This document shows positions 18,454 through 26,520 of a stretch of 30,522 bases of DNA, piece by piece. The translations under genes and the position numbers were made by a program. Each line of letters begins with the position of its first letter. Position 1 is the first letter of the stretch. The stretch comes from Rhizobium sp. (GTDB lineage Bacteria > Pseudomonadota > Alphaproteobacteria > Rhizobiales > Rhizobiaceae). Below the pieces are notes generated by a model. The model saw only the letters and a list, made by a program, of their open reading frames with translations. It searched no databases and was not told the origin of the DNA. The DNA lies in contig DNPN01000265.1 in NCBI GenBank assembly GCA_003501385.1, positions 1-30,522 of the forward strand. Direction: 5' to 3'.

Positions 18454-20079
18454 TTACGTCTTCTTCTTGACGTTCATCAGCCCGCCCCAGAGCGAGTCGA
18501 AATAGTCAAACGAGCCGGTATTGCCCACATGTGCGGGGTTTGAGGCATCAATGCCTGCTGCCCAGGAGGCAACAACGTCATTGGCGTTGAAATCAGACCC
18601 GTCGGTGAATTTCACACCCGTGCGCAGATGGCAGGTCCAAACGGTGGAATCTGAATTGGCATCGCAGCTGGTGGCAAGAGCGGGAACAATTTCGCCGCTG
18701 TCATTGGCGTAGTCGAGCAGTGTTTCGGTGATGGGCGTGCAGGCGTTTAGCGTTTCGCCATCGGTTTCATCGCCGCAATAGAGACTGATGGGTTCAGCGT
18801 TTTGCATAAACACCAGCGTATCCTTGCCGGGATCTTCGACCCGCAACAGCGGCGAGCCGAAGGGGCGCACACCGGCGTTCTTCAACGTTGCCCGTGCAGC
18901 ATAGGCGGCAGCGCCATGGACAATCGGAACCATAGGTACGTGCTGGCGGATGGCGTCGTTGACGGCTGCGTAGATGGGTTCAGCCGTCTTGGCATCGGCA
19001 ATGGTGCCGCCCTTGGTTAGGCCATCGGTAATGTCCGCAAAGGTGGTGCCGAACATCTTGGATGTCTTGCCAAAATGGTAATCAAGGAAGTTGGTGATAT
19101 GCGGATAATCTGCACCCCAACCCAGAAGATACAGGCCATCGATGCGTCCGGCCGAGGTATCGCCAATGAACTTGCCGGATTCCACTGGAACCACTTCAGC
19201 ATCAATGCCGAGGTTTTTCTTCAGCTGTGTCTGGAATTCCACGGCAACGGCGCTTGGCTCTGGCAAGTAAGCGCGGAACACATCGCGATAGTAAATCTTG
19301 GTCTTAAAACCATTGGGGTAGCCGGCGTCTGCCAACAGCTTCTTGGCGGCGGTGGCATCAAATCCATACCATTCCTTGCCCGCGCAGCCATTGGGCAGCG
19401 AACAGGGGGTGAAGTGCGAGGCAACAACCGAGCCTTTCGGATAAAAATTGTCAACGATGCGCTTGCGATCCACACCCATGGCAATCGCCTGACGCACCTT
19501 CTCATTGTCAAACGGCTTGGCGGTATTGACCATGCCGAGATAAAGAACGTTCGGGCTTTCCTGCGGCAGGAATTGCAGATCAGGATCGTTTTTGACGCTG
19601 TCGAAATCATCCGGGCTGATATTGGCGATTTCATCGACGGTGCCAGAGCGCAGTTCATTCAGGCGGCCTGCGCCGGACTGGTTCCAGCGAAACACCAGTT
19701 TGCTGTAGGTTGGCTTCTTGCCCCAGTAATTGTCGTTGCGCACCATGGTAATCGAATCGCCACGGTTCCAGCTTTCCAGCTTGAAGGGGCCAGTGCCGAT
19801 AGGATTGTCGAGCAGCTTCTTCCCTGGGCCTAATTCCTCAATGTGCTTGGCGGGCTGGATGCCGAAGGGGACAAAAGCCGCCTTGGCCTTGAACGCCGGA
19901 TCGGGCGAGCACATGGAAAAGGTCACAGTGTGCTCATCGGTGGCGACGATGGATTTGATTTTGCCGCCGTAGCTGCAATCTTGTGCCGCAACGCTCTTGC
20001 CTTCAAAAGCAACAGCCGGGCTGGTCAGCAAAGCGGCAACCGAAACGGCCACGGCTCCGCCTAGAAGACGAAATTTCAT
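18454..20079 (-). CDS. Family 5 peptide-binding protein with apparently circularly permuted sequence
   Basis: Periplasmic solute-binding protein of 541 residues, first gene of its importer operon. A signal peptide (1-24, ending AVA) is followed directly by sequence that normally lies about 100 residues into the mature protein: KIKSIVATDEHTVTF (40-54), NPIGTGPFKLESW (92-104), VRQAIAMGVDRKR (195-207, lobe II), AKKLLADAGYPNGF (245-258). After the usual C-terminal region (NAGVRPFGSPLL, 401-412) comes the missing beginning: DTLVFMQNAEPISL (420-433), TDGETLNACTPITETLLDY (439-457), HLRTGVKFTDGSDFNANDVV (484-503), ending near YFDSLWGGLMN (526-536). GsiB in this window has these blocks in the normal order. 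There are eight cysteines (35, 57, 226, 232, 435, 447, 472, 483), many for this fold. The frame is uninterrupted, so it is likely functional. The ligand is unknown; a short peptide is probable. Confidence 0.88.
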   Translation of the reverse strand: MKFRLLGGAVAVSVAALLTSPAVAFEGKSVAAQDCSYGGKIKSIVATDEHTVTFSMCSPDPAFKAKAAFVPFGIQPAKHIEELGPGKKLLDNPIGTGPFKLESWNRGDSITMVRNDNYWGKKPTYSKLVFRWNQSGAGRLNELRSGTVDEIANISPDDFDSVKNDPDLQFLPQESPNVLYLGMVNTAKPFDNEKVRQAIAMGVDRKRIVDNFYPKGSVVASHFTPCSLPNGCAGKEWYGFDATAAKKLLADAGYPNGFKTKIYYRDVFRAYLPEPSAVAVEFQTQLKKNLGIDAEVVPVESGKFIGDTSAGRIDGLYLLGWGADYPHITNFLDYHFGKTSKMFGTTFADITDGLTKGGTIADAKTAEPIYAAVNDAIRQHVPMVPIVHGAAAYAARATLKNAGVRPFGSPLLRVEDPGKDTLVFMQNAEPISLYCGDETDGETLNACTPITETLLDYANDSGEIVPALATSCDANSDSTVWTCHLRTGVKFTDGSDFNANDVVASWAAGIDASNPAHVGNTGSFDYFDSLWGGLMNVKKKT

Positions 20080-20266
20080 ATCTGTAATCCCCAGTTTTTG
20101 TGTTCGCGCCTTTGTGGCACCCTCATTTTTTATCGTTGCGGATAAGGTGTTGTTTTTGCTCTTTCACCTTTTCCGCGAAGGTAAAGATTTGTACAGTTCC
20201 CTTGGTCACGTGCCCGGAAGTCCGTCTCCGGGGTTTAACGCGTCTGCCCGCGCCCTTTTGAGTGTC

Positions 20267-20317
20267 TTGACATTGGCGTGCGGTGGCATAGTGCTAAGAT
20301 GTCAGACCAATTGTCAA
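20267..20317. promoter_or_regulatory. Overlapping divergent promoter elements and possible GntR site
   Basis: A plus-strand TTGACA (20267-20272) and a minus-strand TTGACA (20317-20312) face each other. The minus element has CACTAT (20293-20288) at 18 bases, a fair promoter for the binding-protein operon. The plus element lacks a good -10 at the right distance. Between them TGTCAGACCA (20300-20309), with the dyad GTCAGAC, resembles FadR-type GntR sites (GTnnGAC cores). Regulation of both directions by the adjacent GntR protein is inferred. Confidence 0.4.
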
Positions 20318-20327
20318 GCGGTCGGCA

Positions 20328-20334
20328 GGAGGAC
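20328..20334 (+). promoter_or_regulatory. Ribosome binding site that favours a GTG start for gntR
   Basis: AGGAGGA lies about 10 bases before GTG at 20344. The in-frame ATG at 20299 has no such site and lies inside the probable promoter/operator region, so the GTG is preferred. Confidence 0.6.
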
Positions 20335-20343
20335 CAATTTATT

Positions 20344-21078
20344 GTGATCACGCAATCCGACACCGTAGAGAAGGATGAACCGCGACTGGCTATGCTGTCA
20401 CCACTAGACCGTGTGCAGCAGGTGAGCGATGCGATGATTGGCTACATCGGCAAAGCTGGCCTCAAGCGCGGAGACCGGCTGCCGACAGAGCGCCAATTGA
20501 TGAATGAACTGGGCGTTGGCCGCTCCACAGTGCGGGAGGTGATTGGTCGCTTTCAAGCACTTGGCGTGCTGGAGAGCCGCAAAGGCAGCGGCACTTATCT
20601 GCTGCAACCCGTCAGTTCTGCCACGGTGCATATGCCGCTGATGGTGGAGACCGAGAACCTGCGCGATGCGCTGTTGCAAACGCTGGAGGTGCGCCGAGGC
20701 ATTGAGGTTGAGGCCTGCGCCTTGGCGGCCTTGCGACGGACCGAAGAGGATTTGCGCATCATCGAAGAAAAGCTCGATGAGATGGAGCGGGTGCATCTGA
20801 CCAAGGGTACATCGGGCAAGGAAGACCTCGCCTTCCATGTCTCCATCTATGAGGCGACCCATAACCCGCTGTTCAAACAACTGCTGGAGCAGATGCGCGA
20901 GGCGTTTGAGCGCTTCTGGCACAAACCATTTGATCGGCCCGATTTTGCCCGCCGCTCCTTTCCCTATCATCGCACCTTGTTCTGCGCCATTGCCGATCGC
21001 GACAGTGAAGGTGCGCGCCGTGAAACCCTTAAAATTCTTGCCGTGGTGGAAGAAGACATCAAGGAAATGTCCAAATGA
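20344..21078 (+). CDS. GntR-family (FadR subfamily) regulator
   Basis: Regulator of about 244 residues from a GTG start chosen for its strong ribosome site; ATG 20299 would add 15 residues. The winged helix-turn-helix spans about residues 20-87 (RGDRLPTERQLMNELGVGRSTVREVI, then the wing ESRKGSGTYLL). The FCD domain follows (about 105-235) with candidate metal/ligand histidines in DLAFHVSIYEATHNPLF and FPYHRTLF. It overlaps the PLP enzyme gene by ATGA and is divergent from the permuted-binding-protein operon. It probably regulates both. Effector unknown; amino acids or organic acids are common in this subfamily. Confidence 0.9.
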   Translation: MITQSDTVEKDEPRLAMLSPLDRVQQVSDAMIGYIGKAGLKRGDRLPTERQLMNELGVGRSTVREVIGRFQALGVLESRKGSGTYLLQPVSSATVHMPLMVETENLRDALLQTLEVRRGIEVEACALAALRRTEEDLRIIEEKLDEMERVHLTKGTSGKEDLAFHVSIYEATHNPLFKQLLEQMREAFERFWHKPFDRPDFARRSFPYHRTLFCAIADRDSEGARRETLKILAVVEEDIKEMSK

Positions 21079-22247
21079 GCGAAGCATTCGATTTTCTGCA
21101 ACAGGCATCGCTGATCACGGCGCATGATGACGGCAATGCGTTTGATGCGGTGGTGCCGCCGATTGTGCAGACCTCGCTGTTTACGTTTAGCGATTACGAC
21201 GAGATGGTTGCCACCTATCGCGGCGAGAAGATCCGTCCGGTCTATTCGCGTGGGCTAAACCCCACGGTGCGGATTTTTGAAGAGATGCTGGCAAAGCTGG
21301 AGGGCGCGGAGGATGCGCTGGGTTTTGGCAGTGGCATGGCGACAATTTCATCCACGGTTTTGAGCTTTGTCTCCCCTGGCGATCGCATTGTGGCGGTCCG
21401 CCATGTCTATCCCGATGCGTTTCGGTTTTTTGAAACCATGCTGAAGCGCATGCGCGTTGAGGTCACATACGTCGATGGCCGAGATGAAGATGCTGTTGCC
21501 AAGGCACTTCCGGGTGCTAAGCTGATTTATCTCGAAAGCCCCACCAGCTGGGTGATGGATGCCCACGATGTGGGTGCCTTGGCAGCTTTGGCCCGCCAGC
21601 ATGGTGTGTTGTCGGTGATTGACAACAGCTGGGCAAGCCCGGTTTTTCAGAAGCCTTTGTCGCTTGGCGTTGATCTTGTGCTGCATTCTGCCTCGAAATA
21701 TCTCGGTGGTCACAGCGATGTTGTCGCGGGCGTGGTGGCCGGGCCGAAAGCGCTGATTGATCGCATTCGCAATGAAACCCTGCCGTATCTGGGCGGAAAA
21801 CTATCGCCGTTTGATGCGTGGTTGCTGATCCGGGGCATGCGCACATTGCCCATTCGCATGAAGGCGCATGAGGCCTCAGCTCTGGAGATTGCCCACCGCT
21901 TGCAGGCATTGGAAATTGTGGAGCGGGTCTGCCACCCGGCGCTGAACAATGCTTTGCCGCCGGGTCTGCATGGCACCTCTGGCCTGTTTTCGTTCATTTT
22001 CAAACCGGGCATCAATGTTCGGACCTTCTGCGATCATTTGCAGCTGTTCAAACTCGGTGTCAGCTGGGGCGGTCATGAGAGCTTGATTGTGCCCGGCGAT
22101 GTGGTGGCCAATCAGAAAGCACCGCCGAGTTTTGCTGATGCCTTTGGTGTTGATCCGCTGTCCGTGCGTCTCCACATCGGGCTGGAAGGCACAGAAGCGC
22201 TCTGGAGCGATTTGCAGGCGGCAATGGCTGTGGCGAGAGAGGGTTGA
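21075..22247 (+). CDS. Cys/Met-metabolism PLP-dependent enzyme (cystathionine beta-lyase-like)
   Basis: Fold-type I PLP enzyme of the trans-sulfuration family, 390 residues. Features: YSRGLNPT (57-64, cofactor phosphate contact from the neighbouring subunit), GFGSGMATIS (83-92), ESPTSWV, the PLP-pyridine aspartate Asp183 in VIDNSWASP, and Lys208 in HSASKYLGGHSD as the Schiff-base lysine. The C-terminal VSWGGHESL and VRLHIGLEG are typical of MetC-like members. The expected reaction is C-S bond cleavage or exchange on cystathionine, cysteine or a related amino acid; the exact substrate cannot be told from sequence. It is coupled to gntR by ATGA and lies 4 bases before the M20 peptidase, so the two enzymes probably act on the same pathway. 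Confidence 0.9.
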   Translation: MSEAFDFLQQASLITAHDDGNAFDAVVPPIVQTSLFTFSDYDEMVATYRGEKIRPVYSRGLNPTVRIFEEMLAKLEGAEDALGFGSGMATISSTVLSFVSPGDRIVAVRHVYPDAFRFFETMLKRMRVEVTYVDGRDEDAVAKALPGAKLIYLESPTSWVMDAHDVGALAALARQHGVLSVIDNSWASPVFQKPLSLGVDLVLHSASKYLGGHSDVVAGVVAGPKALIDRIRNETLPYLGGKLSPFDAWLLIRGMRTLPIRMKAHEASALEIAHRLQALEIVERVCHPALNNALPPGLHGTSGLFSFIFKPGINVRTFCDHLQLFKLGVSWGGHESLIVPGDVVANQKAPPSFADAFGVDPLSVRLHIGLEGTEALWSDLQAAMAVAREG

Positions 22248-22251
22248 CATC

Positions 22252-23643
22252 ATGAGTGATATCCAAGCCGTCCTCGCCCGTGTGGATGATAATCTGCCCT
22301 CCAGTCTGGAGACGCTGTTTGAGCTGGTGCGGATTCCATCCATTTCCACCGATCTGGCCTATGCTCCGCATTGCCGTGAGGCTGCGGAGTTTTTGGCAAA
22401 TTATCTGACCGGGATTGGGTTTAACGCATCTGTGCACAACACCACGGGACACCCGATGGTGGTTGCCCATCATGAGGGGCAAGGTGCCGATTGCCCGCAT
22501 GTGCTGTTTTACGGCCATTATGATGTTCAGCCCGTGGACCCGCTGAATCTCTGGCACAACGACCCGTTCGATCCTGCGATTCGTGAGGGTGTAAATGGCG
22601 AAAAGATCATTTCTGGGCGCGGCACTTCGGATGACAAGGGACAATTGCTGACCTTTCTTGAGGCCCTGCGGGCTTTCAAACAAGAGCGGGGAGGTCTGCC
22701 GCTGAAGGTCACCATTCTGTTCGAGGGCGAGGAGGAGTCAGGCTCACCATCGCTTTTGCCGTTTCTGGAGGCGAACAAGGACGAGCTGAAGGCCGATTTC
22801 GCCATGGTCTGCGACACGGGCATGTGGGATGCGCAAACACCCTCCATCTGCGCCAGCCTGCGCGGCTTGGTGGGCGAGGAAATCACCATCAGAGCCGCGA
22901 CGCGGGATTTGCACTCGGGTGGTTATGGCGGGGTCGCTGCCAATCCGCTGCATGTGTTGAGTGATATTCTGGCGGGTCTGCATGATGACACCGGTGCCGT
23001 GACTTTGCCGGGATTTTACGATGGCGTGGAGGAAACTCCCCCGGAGATCAAAGCGGTCTGGGCGGAACTGGAAAAAAGCCAATCGGCCTTTCTCTCGGAT
23101 ATCGGCCTGTCCACACCATCGGGTGAAAAAGGTCGCTCGATTCTGGAATTGCTCTGGGCGCGGCCCACGGCGGAGATCAACGGCATGTCCGGCGGCTATA
23201 CTGGCAAAGGGTTCAAGACCGTGATTGCCGCAGAGGCCATGGCCAAGGTATCCTTCCGTCTTGTCGGAAAGCAAGACCCGCAGAAAATCCGCGACAGTTT
23301 CCGCGCCTATGTACGCTCAAAACTGCCCGTAGATTGCCGGGTGGAATTTCAGTCCGAGGGGGCGTCCCCTGCCATTCAGCTACCTTATGATTCCGCTCTT
23401 CTGGCAAAAGCCAAACAGGCTCTCTCGCAGGAATGGCCCAAGCCTGCGATTGTCACGGGCGGTGGCGGGTCCATCCCGATTGTTGGTAATTTCCAAACCC
23501 TGCTGGGCATGGACTCGCTTTTGGTTGGCTTTTCGTTGGACGATGACTGCGTACATTCGCCCAACGAAAAATACAACCTGACCTCATTTCACAAGGGCAT
23601 CCGCTCCTGGGTGCGGATTTTGCAGGTGGTGTCGAACCCCTAA
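22252..23643 (+). CDS. M20 family metallodipeptidase (CNDP/DUG1-like)
   Basis: Di-zinc dipeptidase of 463 residues. Metal and catalytic residues are visible: His89 and Asp91 (YGHYDVQP), Asp127 or Asp128 (GRGTSDDKG), Glu161/Glu162 in EGEEESGS, Asp188 (CDTGMW), and His435 near the end (CVHSPNEKYNL). The dimerisation/lid domain starts about residue 210 and contains RDLHSGGYGG, typical of the carnosinase and Cys-Gly dipeptidase branch. There is no signal peptide, so it is cytoplasmic. The frame is open upstream to 22087, but ATG 22252 lies 4 bases after the preceding stop. Its TAA (23641-23643) overlaps the stop of the convergent oppF. With the C-S lyase-like neighbour, a sulfur-peptide substrate is an attractive guess. 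Confidence 0.9.
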   Translation: MSDIQAVLARVDDNLPSSLETLFELVRIPSISTDLAYAPHCREAAEFLANYLTGIGFNASVHNTTGHPMVVAHHEGQGADCPHVLFYGHYDVQPVDPLNLWHNDPFDPAIREGVNGEKIISGRGTSDDKGQLLTFLEALRAFKQERGGLPLKVTILFEGEEESGSPSLLPFLEANKDELKADFAMVCDTGMWDAQTPSICASLRGLVGEEITIRAATRDLHSGGYGGVAANPLHVLSDILAGLHDDTGAVTLPGFYDGVEETPPEIKAVWAELEKSQSAFLSDIGLSTPSGEKGRSILELLWARPTAEINGMSGGYTGKGFKTVIAAEAMAKVSFRLVGKQDPQKIRDSFRAYVRSKLPVDCRVEFQSEGASPAIQLPYDSALLAKAKQALSQEWPKPAIVTGGGGSIPIVGNFQTLLGMDSLLVGFSLDDDCVHSPNEKYNLTSFHKGIRSWVRILQVVSNP

Positions 23644-24623
23644 GTTACTCCCGGAAAATGGCAGGCAACCGCATGCCTGCCACCTTGCAAGGCGGGAATT
23701 TCCGCAGCACATCGCGCCTGCGCGCGCGGGCAGCGGGTGCGGAACACACAGCCGGAAGGGGGAGACATCGGGCTTGGCAATTCCCCTTCCAGCGGAATCA
23801 CGATTTTTTCGCGCTCCAGCTTGGGATCGGGAATCGGAATGGCCGAGAGCAGCGCCTGCGTATAAGGATGCTGCGGGTTGGCATAGAGTGCATCGCGATC
23901 AGCAATCTCGACCGTGCGGCCCAGATACATCACCATCACCCGCGTTGAGATGTGTTTGACCACGCTGAGATCATGGGCAATGAAAATCAGCGCCAGCCCC
24001 AGATTTTTCTGCAAATCCATCAACAGGTTGATGACCTGAGCCTGAATCGACACATCCAGCGCCGAGACCGGCTCGTCGCAGATGATCAGCTTTGGTTCGA
24101 CAATCAACGCACGTGCAATGCCGATGCGCTGACACTGGCCGCCGGAGAATTCATGGGGGTAGCGATTGATCAGGCTGGGCAGCAGGCCCACCTGATCCAT
24201 GGCCGCTTGTACCCGCGCCTTGATCTCCTTTGAGGACAGGCCGTGGTGATGGGTGATCAGCGTCTCTGAAATGATCTGGCCCACCGTCATGCGCGGATTG
24301 AGGCTGGCGAGAGGATCTTGAAAGATCATCTGGATATCGGCGCGATGCTTCAACATCTCGCGAGGCGACAGGCGCAGAAGATCGGTATTGCCCTGCCAGA
24401 TCACGCTGCCTGTGGCATCCAGCATACGGATGATGGCGCGGGCAAGGGTGGATTTTCCACTGCCGGATTCACCCACAATGCCCAGCGTTTCGCCCGGTTT
24501 AAGTTCAAAATTCACGCCATTGACGGCATGAAGCGTGCGCGGTTTTTGCCATGGCAATCCGCCACCCTTGAGCGCAAAGGACACATGCAGATTCTCGGCC
24601 TTAAGAAGGGGTTTTGAGGTCAT
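23640..24623 (-). CDS. oppF: Oligopeptide ABC importer ATPase OppF
   Basis: ATPase of 327 residues. Walker A is GESGSGKS (51-58), then MIFQDPLASLNPR, signature FSGGQCQRIGIARAL (the Cys is also in E. coli OppF as I recall), Walker B LIICDEPVSALDVS and FIAHDLSVVKHIS. The C-terminal ELPSPMSPPSGCVFRTRCPRA is close to OppF. The start ATG 24623 is in an ATGA overlap with oppD; the frame reaches 24704 inside oppD. It partners OppD beneath OppB/OppC. It is the last gene of oppABCDF and its TAG stop overlaps that of the convergent M20 gene. Confidence 0.93.
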   Translation of the reverse strand: MTSKPLLKAENLHVSFALKGGGLPWQKPRTLHAVNGVNFELKPGETLGIVGESGSGKSTLARAIIRMLDATGSVIWQGNTDLLRLSPREMLKHRADIQMIFQDPLASLNPRMTVGQIISETLITHHHGLSSKEIKARVQAAMDQVGLLPSLINRYPHEFSGGQCQRIGIARALIVEPKLIICDEPVSALDVSIQAQVINLLMDLQKNLGLALIFIAHDLSVVKHISTRVMVMYLGRTVEIADRDALYANPQHPYTQALLSAIPIPDPKLEREKIVIPLEGELPSPMSPPSGCVFRTRCPRAQARCAAEIPALQGGRHAVACHFPGVT

Positions 24624-25588
24624 ACCAATTCCTCCACAGGGCGTGTGCAAGCCCGTGCACGGTCTGGCGCGAAACTTTCCAACGGCCGCGGTGCCTCGTT
24701 GCACGTATTAATGGCATAATCACAGCGCGGCGAAAACGGGCAGCCTCGCGGCATGTTCATCATATTGGGGGGCACGCCGGGAATGGTGCGAAGCCGCTCA
24801 TCCTCGCGATCCACACGGGGAATGGCCCGCAGCAAGCCTTGCGTATAAGGATGCGATGGTGTGGCAAACAGCGCTTCCGCAGGCCCTGTTTCCATCACCC
24901 TGCCACCGTAAAGCACCAGAACCCGCTCGCAGGAGCCTGCCACCACGCCAAGATCGTGGGTGACCAAAATCATCGCCATGCCAAATTCGGCCTGCAAATC
25001 GCGCAACAGCCTCATGATCTGGGCCTGCACGGTTACATCAAGTGCGGTGGTCGGCTCATCGGCAATCAACAGATCGGGGCGACAGAGCAGCGCCATGGCA
25101 ATCATCACCCGCTGGCGCATGCCGCCGGAAAATTCATGCGGATAAAGCCGGATGCGGGATTTGGCATCGGGAATCTTCACCGCATCCAGCATGCGGGTGC
25201 ATTCGACCAAGGCATCGCGCTTGGACATGCCCTTTTGATAGATTAGCACCTCGGCCATTTGATCGGAGATGCGCATATAGGGGTTGAGCGATGTCATCGG
25301 GTCTTGAAACACCATCGCAATGCGCGCGCCGCGAATGGGGTTGAGCACTGCGGCAGGCGCATTGAGAATTTCCTGACCATCAAACAGCACAGAGCCGGAG
25401 GCCCGGCCATTGCGCGCCAAAAGGCCCATGATGGCAAAGGAGGCCTGACTTTTGCCAGAGCCGCTTTCGCCGACAATCCCGAGCGTTTCGCCACGGTTGA
25501 GCGCCAGATTGAGGCCATGCACGGCCTGCACCTGACCATCCGGCGTATCAAAGCTCACAGAAAGATCGGTAATCTTCAGCAGAGTCAT
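24620..25588 (-). CDS. oppD: Oligopeptide ABC importer ATPase OppD
   Basis: ATPase of 322 residues. Walker A is GESGSGKS (40-47) followed by Gln, as in OppD proteins. Further on are [15 protein letters not shown], signature FSGGMRQR, Walker [15 protein letters not shown] and [16 protein letters not shown]. The C-terminal region [20 protein letters not shown] and the end RPVEELV match what I recall of E. coli OppD. Start ATG 25588 follows the oppC stop by one base; the longer frame to 25702 overlaps oppC. It works as a heterodimer with OppF. Confidence 0.93.
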   Translation of the reverse strand: MTLLKITDLSVSFDTPDGQVQAVHGLNLALNRGETLGIVGESGSGKSQASFAIMGLLARNGRASGSVLFDGQEILNAPAAVLNPIRGARIAMVFQDPMTSLNPYMRISDQMAEVLIYQKGMSKRDALVECTRMLDAVKIPDAKSRIRLYPHEFSGGMRQRVMIAMALLCRPDLLIADEPTTALDVTVQAQIMRLLRDLQAEFGMAMILVTHDLGVVAGSCERVLVLYGGRVMETGPAEALFATPSHPYTQGLLRAIPRVDREDERLRTIPGVPPNMMNMPRGCPFSPRCDYAINTCNEAPRPLESFAPDRARACTRPVEELV

Positions 25589-25589
25589 A

Positions 25590-26516
25590 TCAGCGATCCT
25601 TCGGGTCCAGCGCGTCGCGCAAACCGTCTCCAACGAAATAGAAGGAAAACAGCGTGATGATGAAGAAAAACAGCGGTGCTGCCAGCTGCCACAAAGTGCC
25701 ATGGGTCATGCTGCCAGCCCCTTCGGAAATCATCGCACCCCAACTGGTCAGCGGCTCCTGAATGCCGAGGCCCAGAAAGCTGATAAAGCTCTCGGTCATG
25801 ATCATGATCGGCACCAGCAAGGTGGCATAGACCGTGACCACACCCATGAGATTGGGGAGGATATGCCGCAGGATGATCTTGAGGGACGATACACCCGTGG
25901 CCTGTGCCGCTTCGATATATTCCTTGGATTTGATGCTCAGGGTTTGGCCGCGCACAATCCGGCTCATATCCAGCCACGACATCAACCCAATGCCCACAAA
26001 CAAAATGGTGGTGGAACGGCCAAACATCACCAGCAGCAAAATCAGCACAAACATGTAAGGAATGGCCATCAGAATATCGACGGTGCGCATCATGATGCTA
26101 TCGACAATCCCGCCCGCGTAGCCGGAAATCGCACCGTAGAGCGTGCCAACCACCACCGCAATCAGGCTGCCAATCAGCGCCACGGACATGGACACCTGCG
26201 TGGCCTGTACGGTGCGGGCAAACAGATCGCGGCCCAGATCGTCGGTGCCAAAATAATGGCCGTTTTCAAGGGATGGACGTCCCAGATCCACCACCTGTCC
26301 CATTACCGAAAAATCCAGCTCATCATTTGACCAATGGGCGAGATAAGAGCCGAAAAGGGCGAAAAACGCGACAAGACAGAGACCAATCAGACCCGCAATC
26401 GCTGCTTTGTTGCGCATGAAGCGCCGTCTTGCATCCGCCCAAGGCGAGCGGCCTTTGACGGTCTCTTCTGTTATGTGATCAGCCAGCTTTTGCAGCTGCA
26501 TTCTATCAACCATCAT
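25590..26516 (-). CDS. oppC: Oligopeptide ABC importer permease OppC
   Basis: Permease of 308 residues starting at one of two adjacent ATG codons (26516, 26513), 4 bases after the oppB stop. The N-terminus has VKGRSPWADARRRFMRNKAA, then a first membrane helix and a periplasmic stretch ending ENGHYFGTDDLGRDLFAR. Conserved OppC blocks are SWLDMSRIVRGQTLSIKSKEYIEAAQ (the EAA loop), ESFISFLGLGIQEPLTSWGA and the end [13 protein letters not shown]. It forms the translocation channel with OppB. Confidence 0.93.
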   Translation of the reverse strand: MMVDRMQLQKLADHITEETVKGRSPWADARRRFMRNKAAIAGLIGLCLVAFFALFGSYLAHWSNDELDFSVMGQVVDLGRPSLENGHYFGTDDLGRDLFARTVQATQVSMSVALIGSLIAVVVGTLYGAISGYAGGIVDSIMMRTVDILMAIPYMFVLILLLVMFGRSTTILFVGIGLMSWLDMSRIVRGQTLSIKSKEYIEAAQATGVSSLKIILRHILPNLMGVVTVYATLLVPIMIMTESFISFLGLGIQEPLTSWGAMISEGAGSMTHGTLWQLAAPLFFFIITLFSFYFVGDGLRDALDPKDR

Positions 26517-26520
26517 CGCA

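Larger units (their letters stand above)
20080..20343. other. Intergenic region, binding protein / gntR
   Basis: The 264 bases between the divergent genes hold no supported gene. The segment next to the binding-protein start (20080-20230) is T-rich on the plus strand, and would be a leader of about 200 bases if the minus promoter near 20290-20317 is used. I see no riboswitch or terminator that I can name. Confidence 0.4.

Noticed and set aside
18454..20079. Assembly error or frameshifted gene as explanation for the rotated binding protein
   Set aside because: The frame is open over 541 codons, the signal peptide joins in frame to the rotated start, and the C-terminal block ends where the N-terminal block begins; a random rearrangement would not do this.
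24000..24200. Cys in the OppF signature (SGGQCQR) as an unusual active-site change
   Set aside because: E. coli OppF, as I recall its sequence, has the same residue, so it is a family trait.
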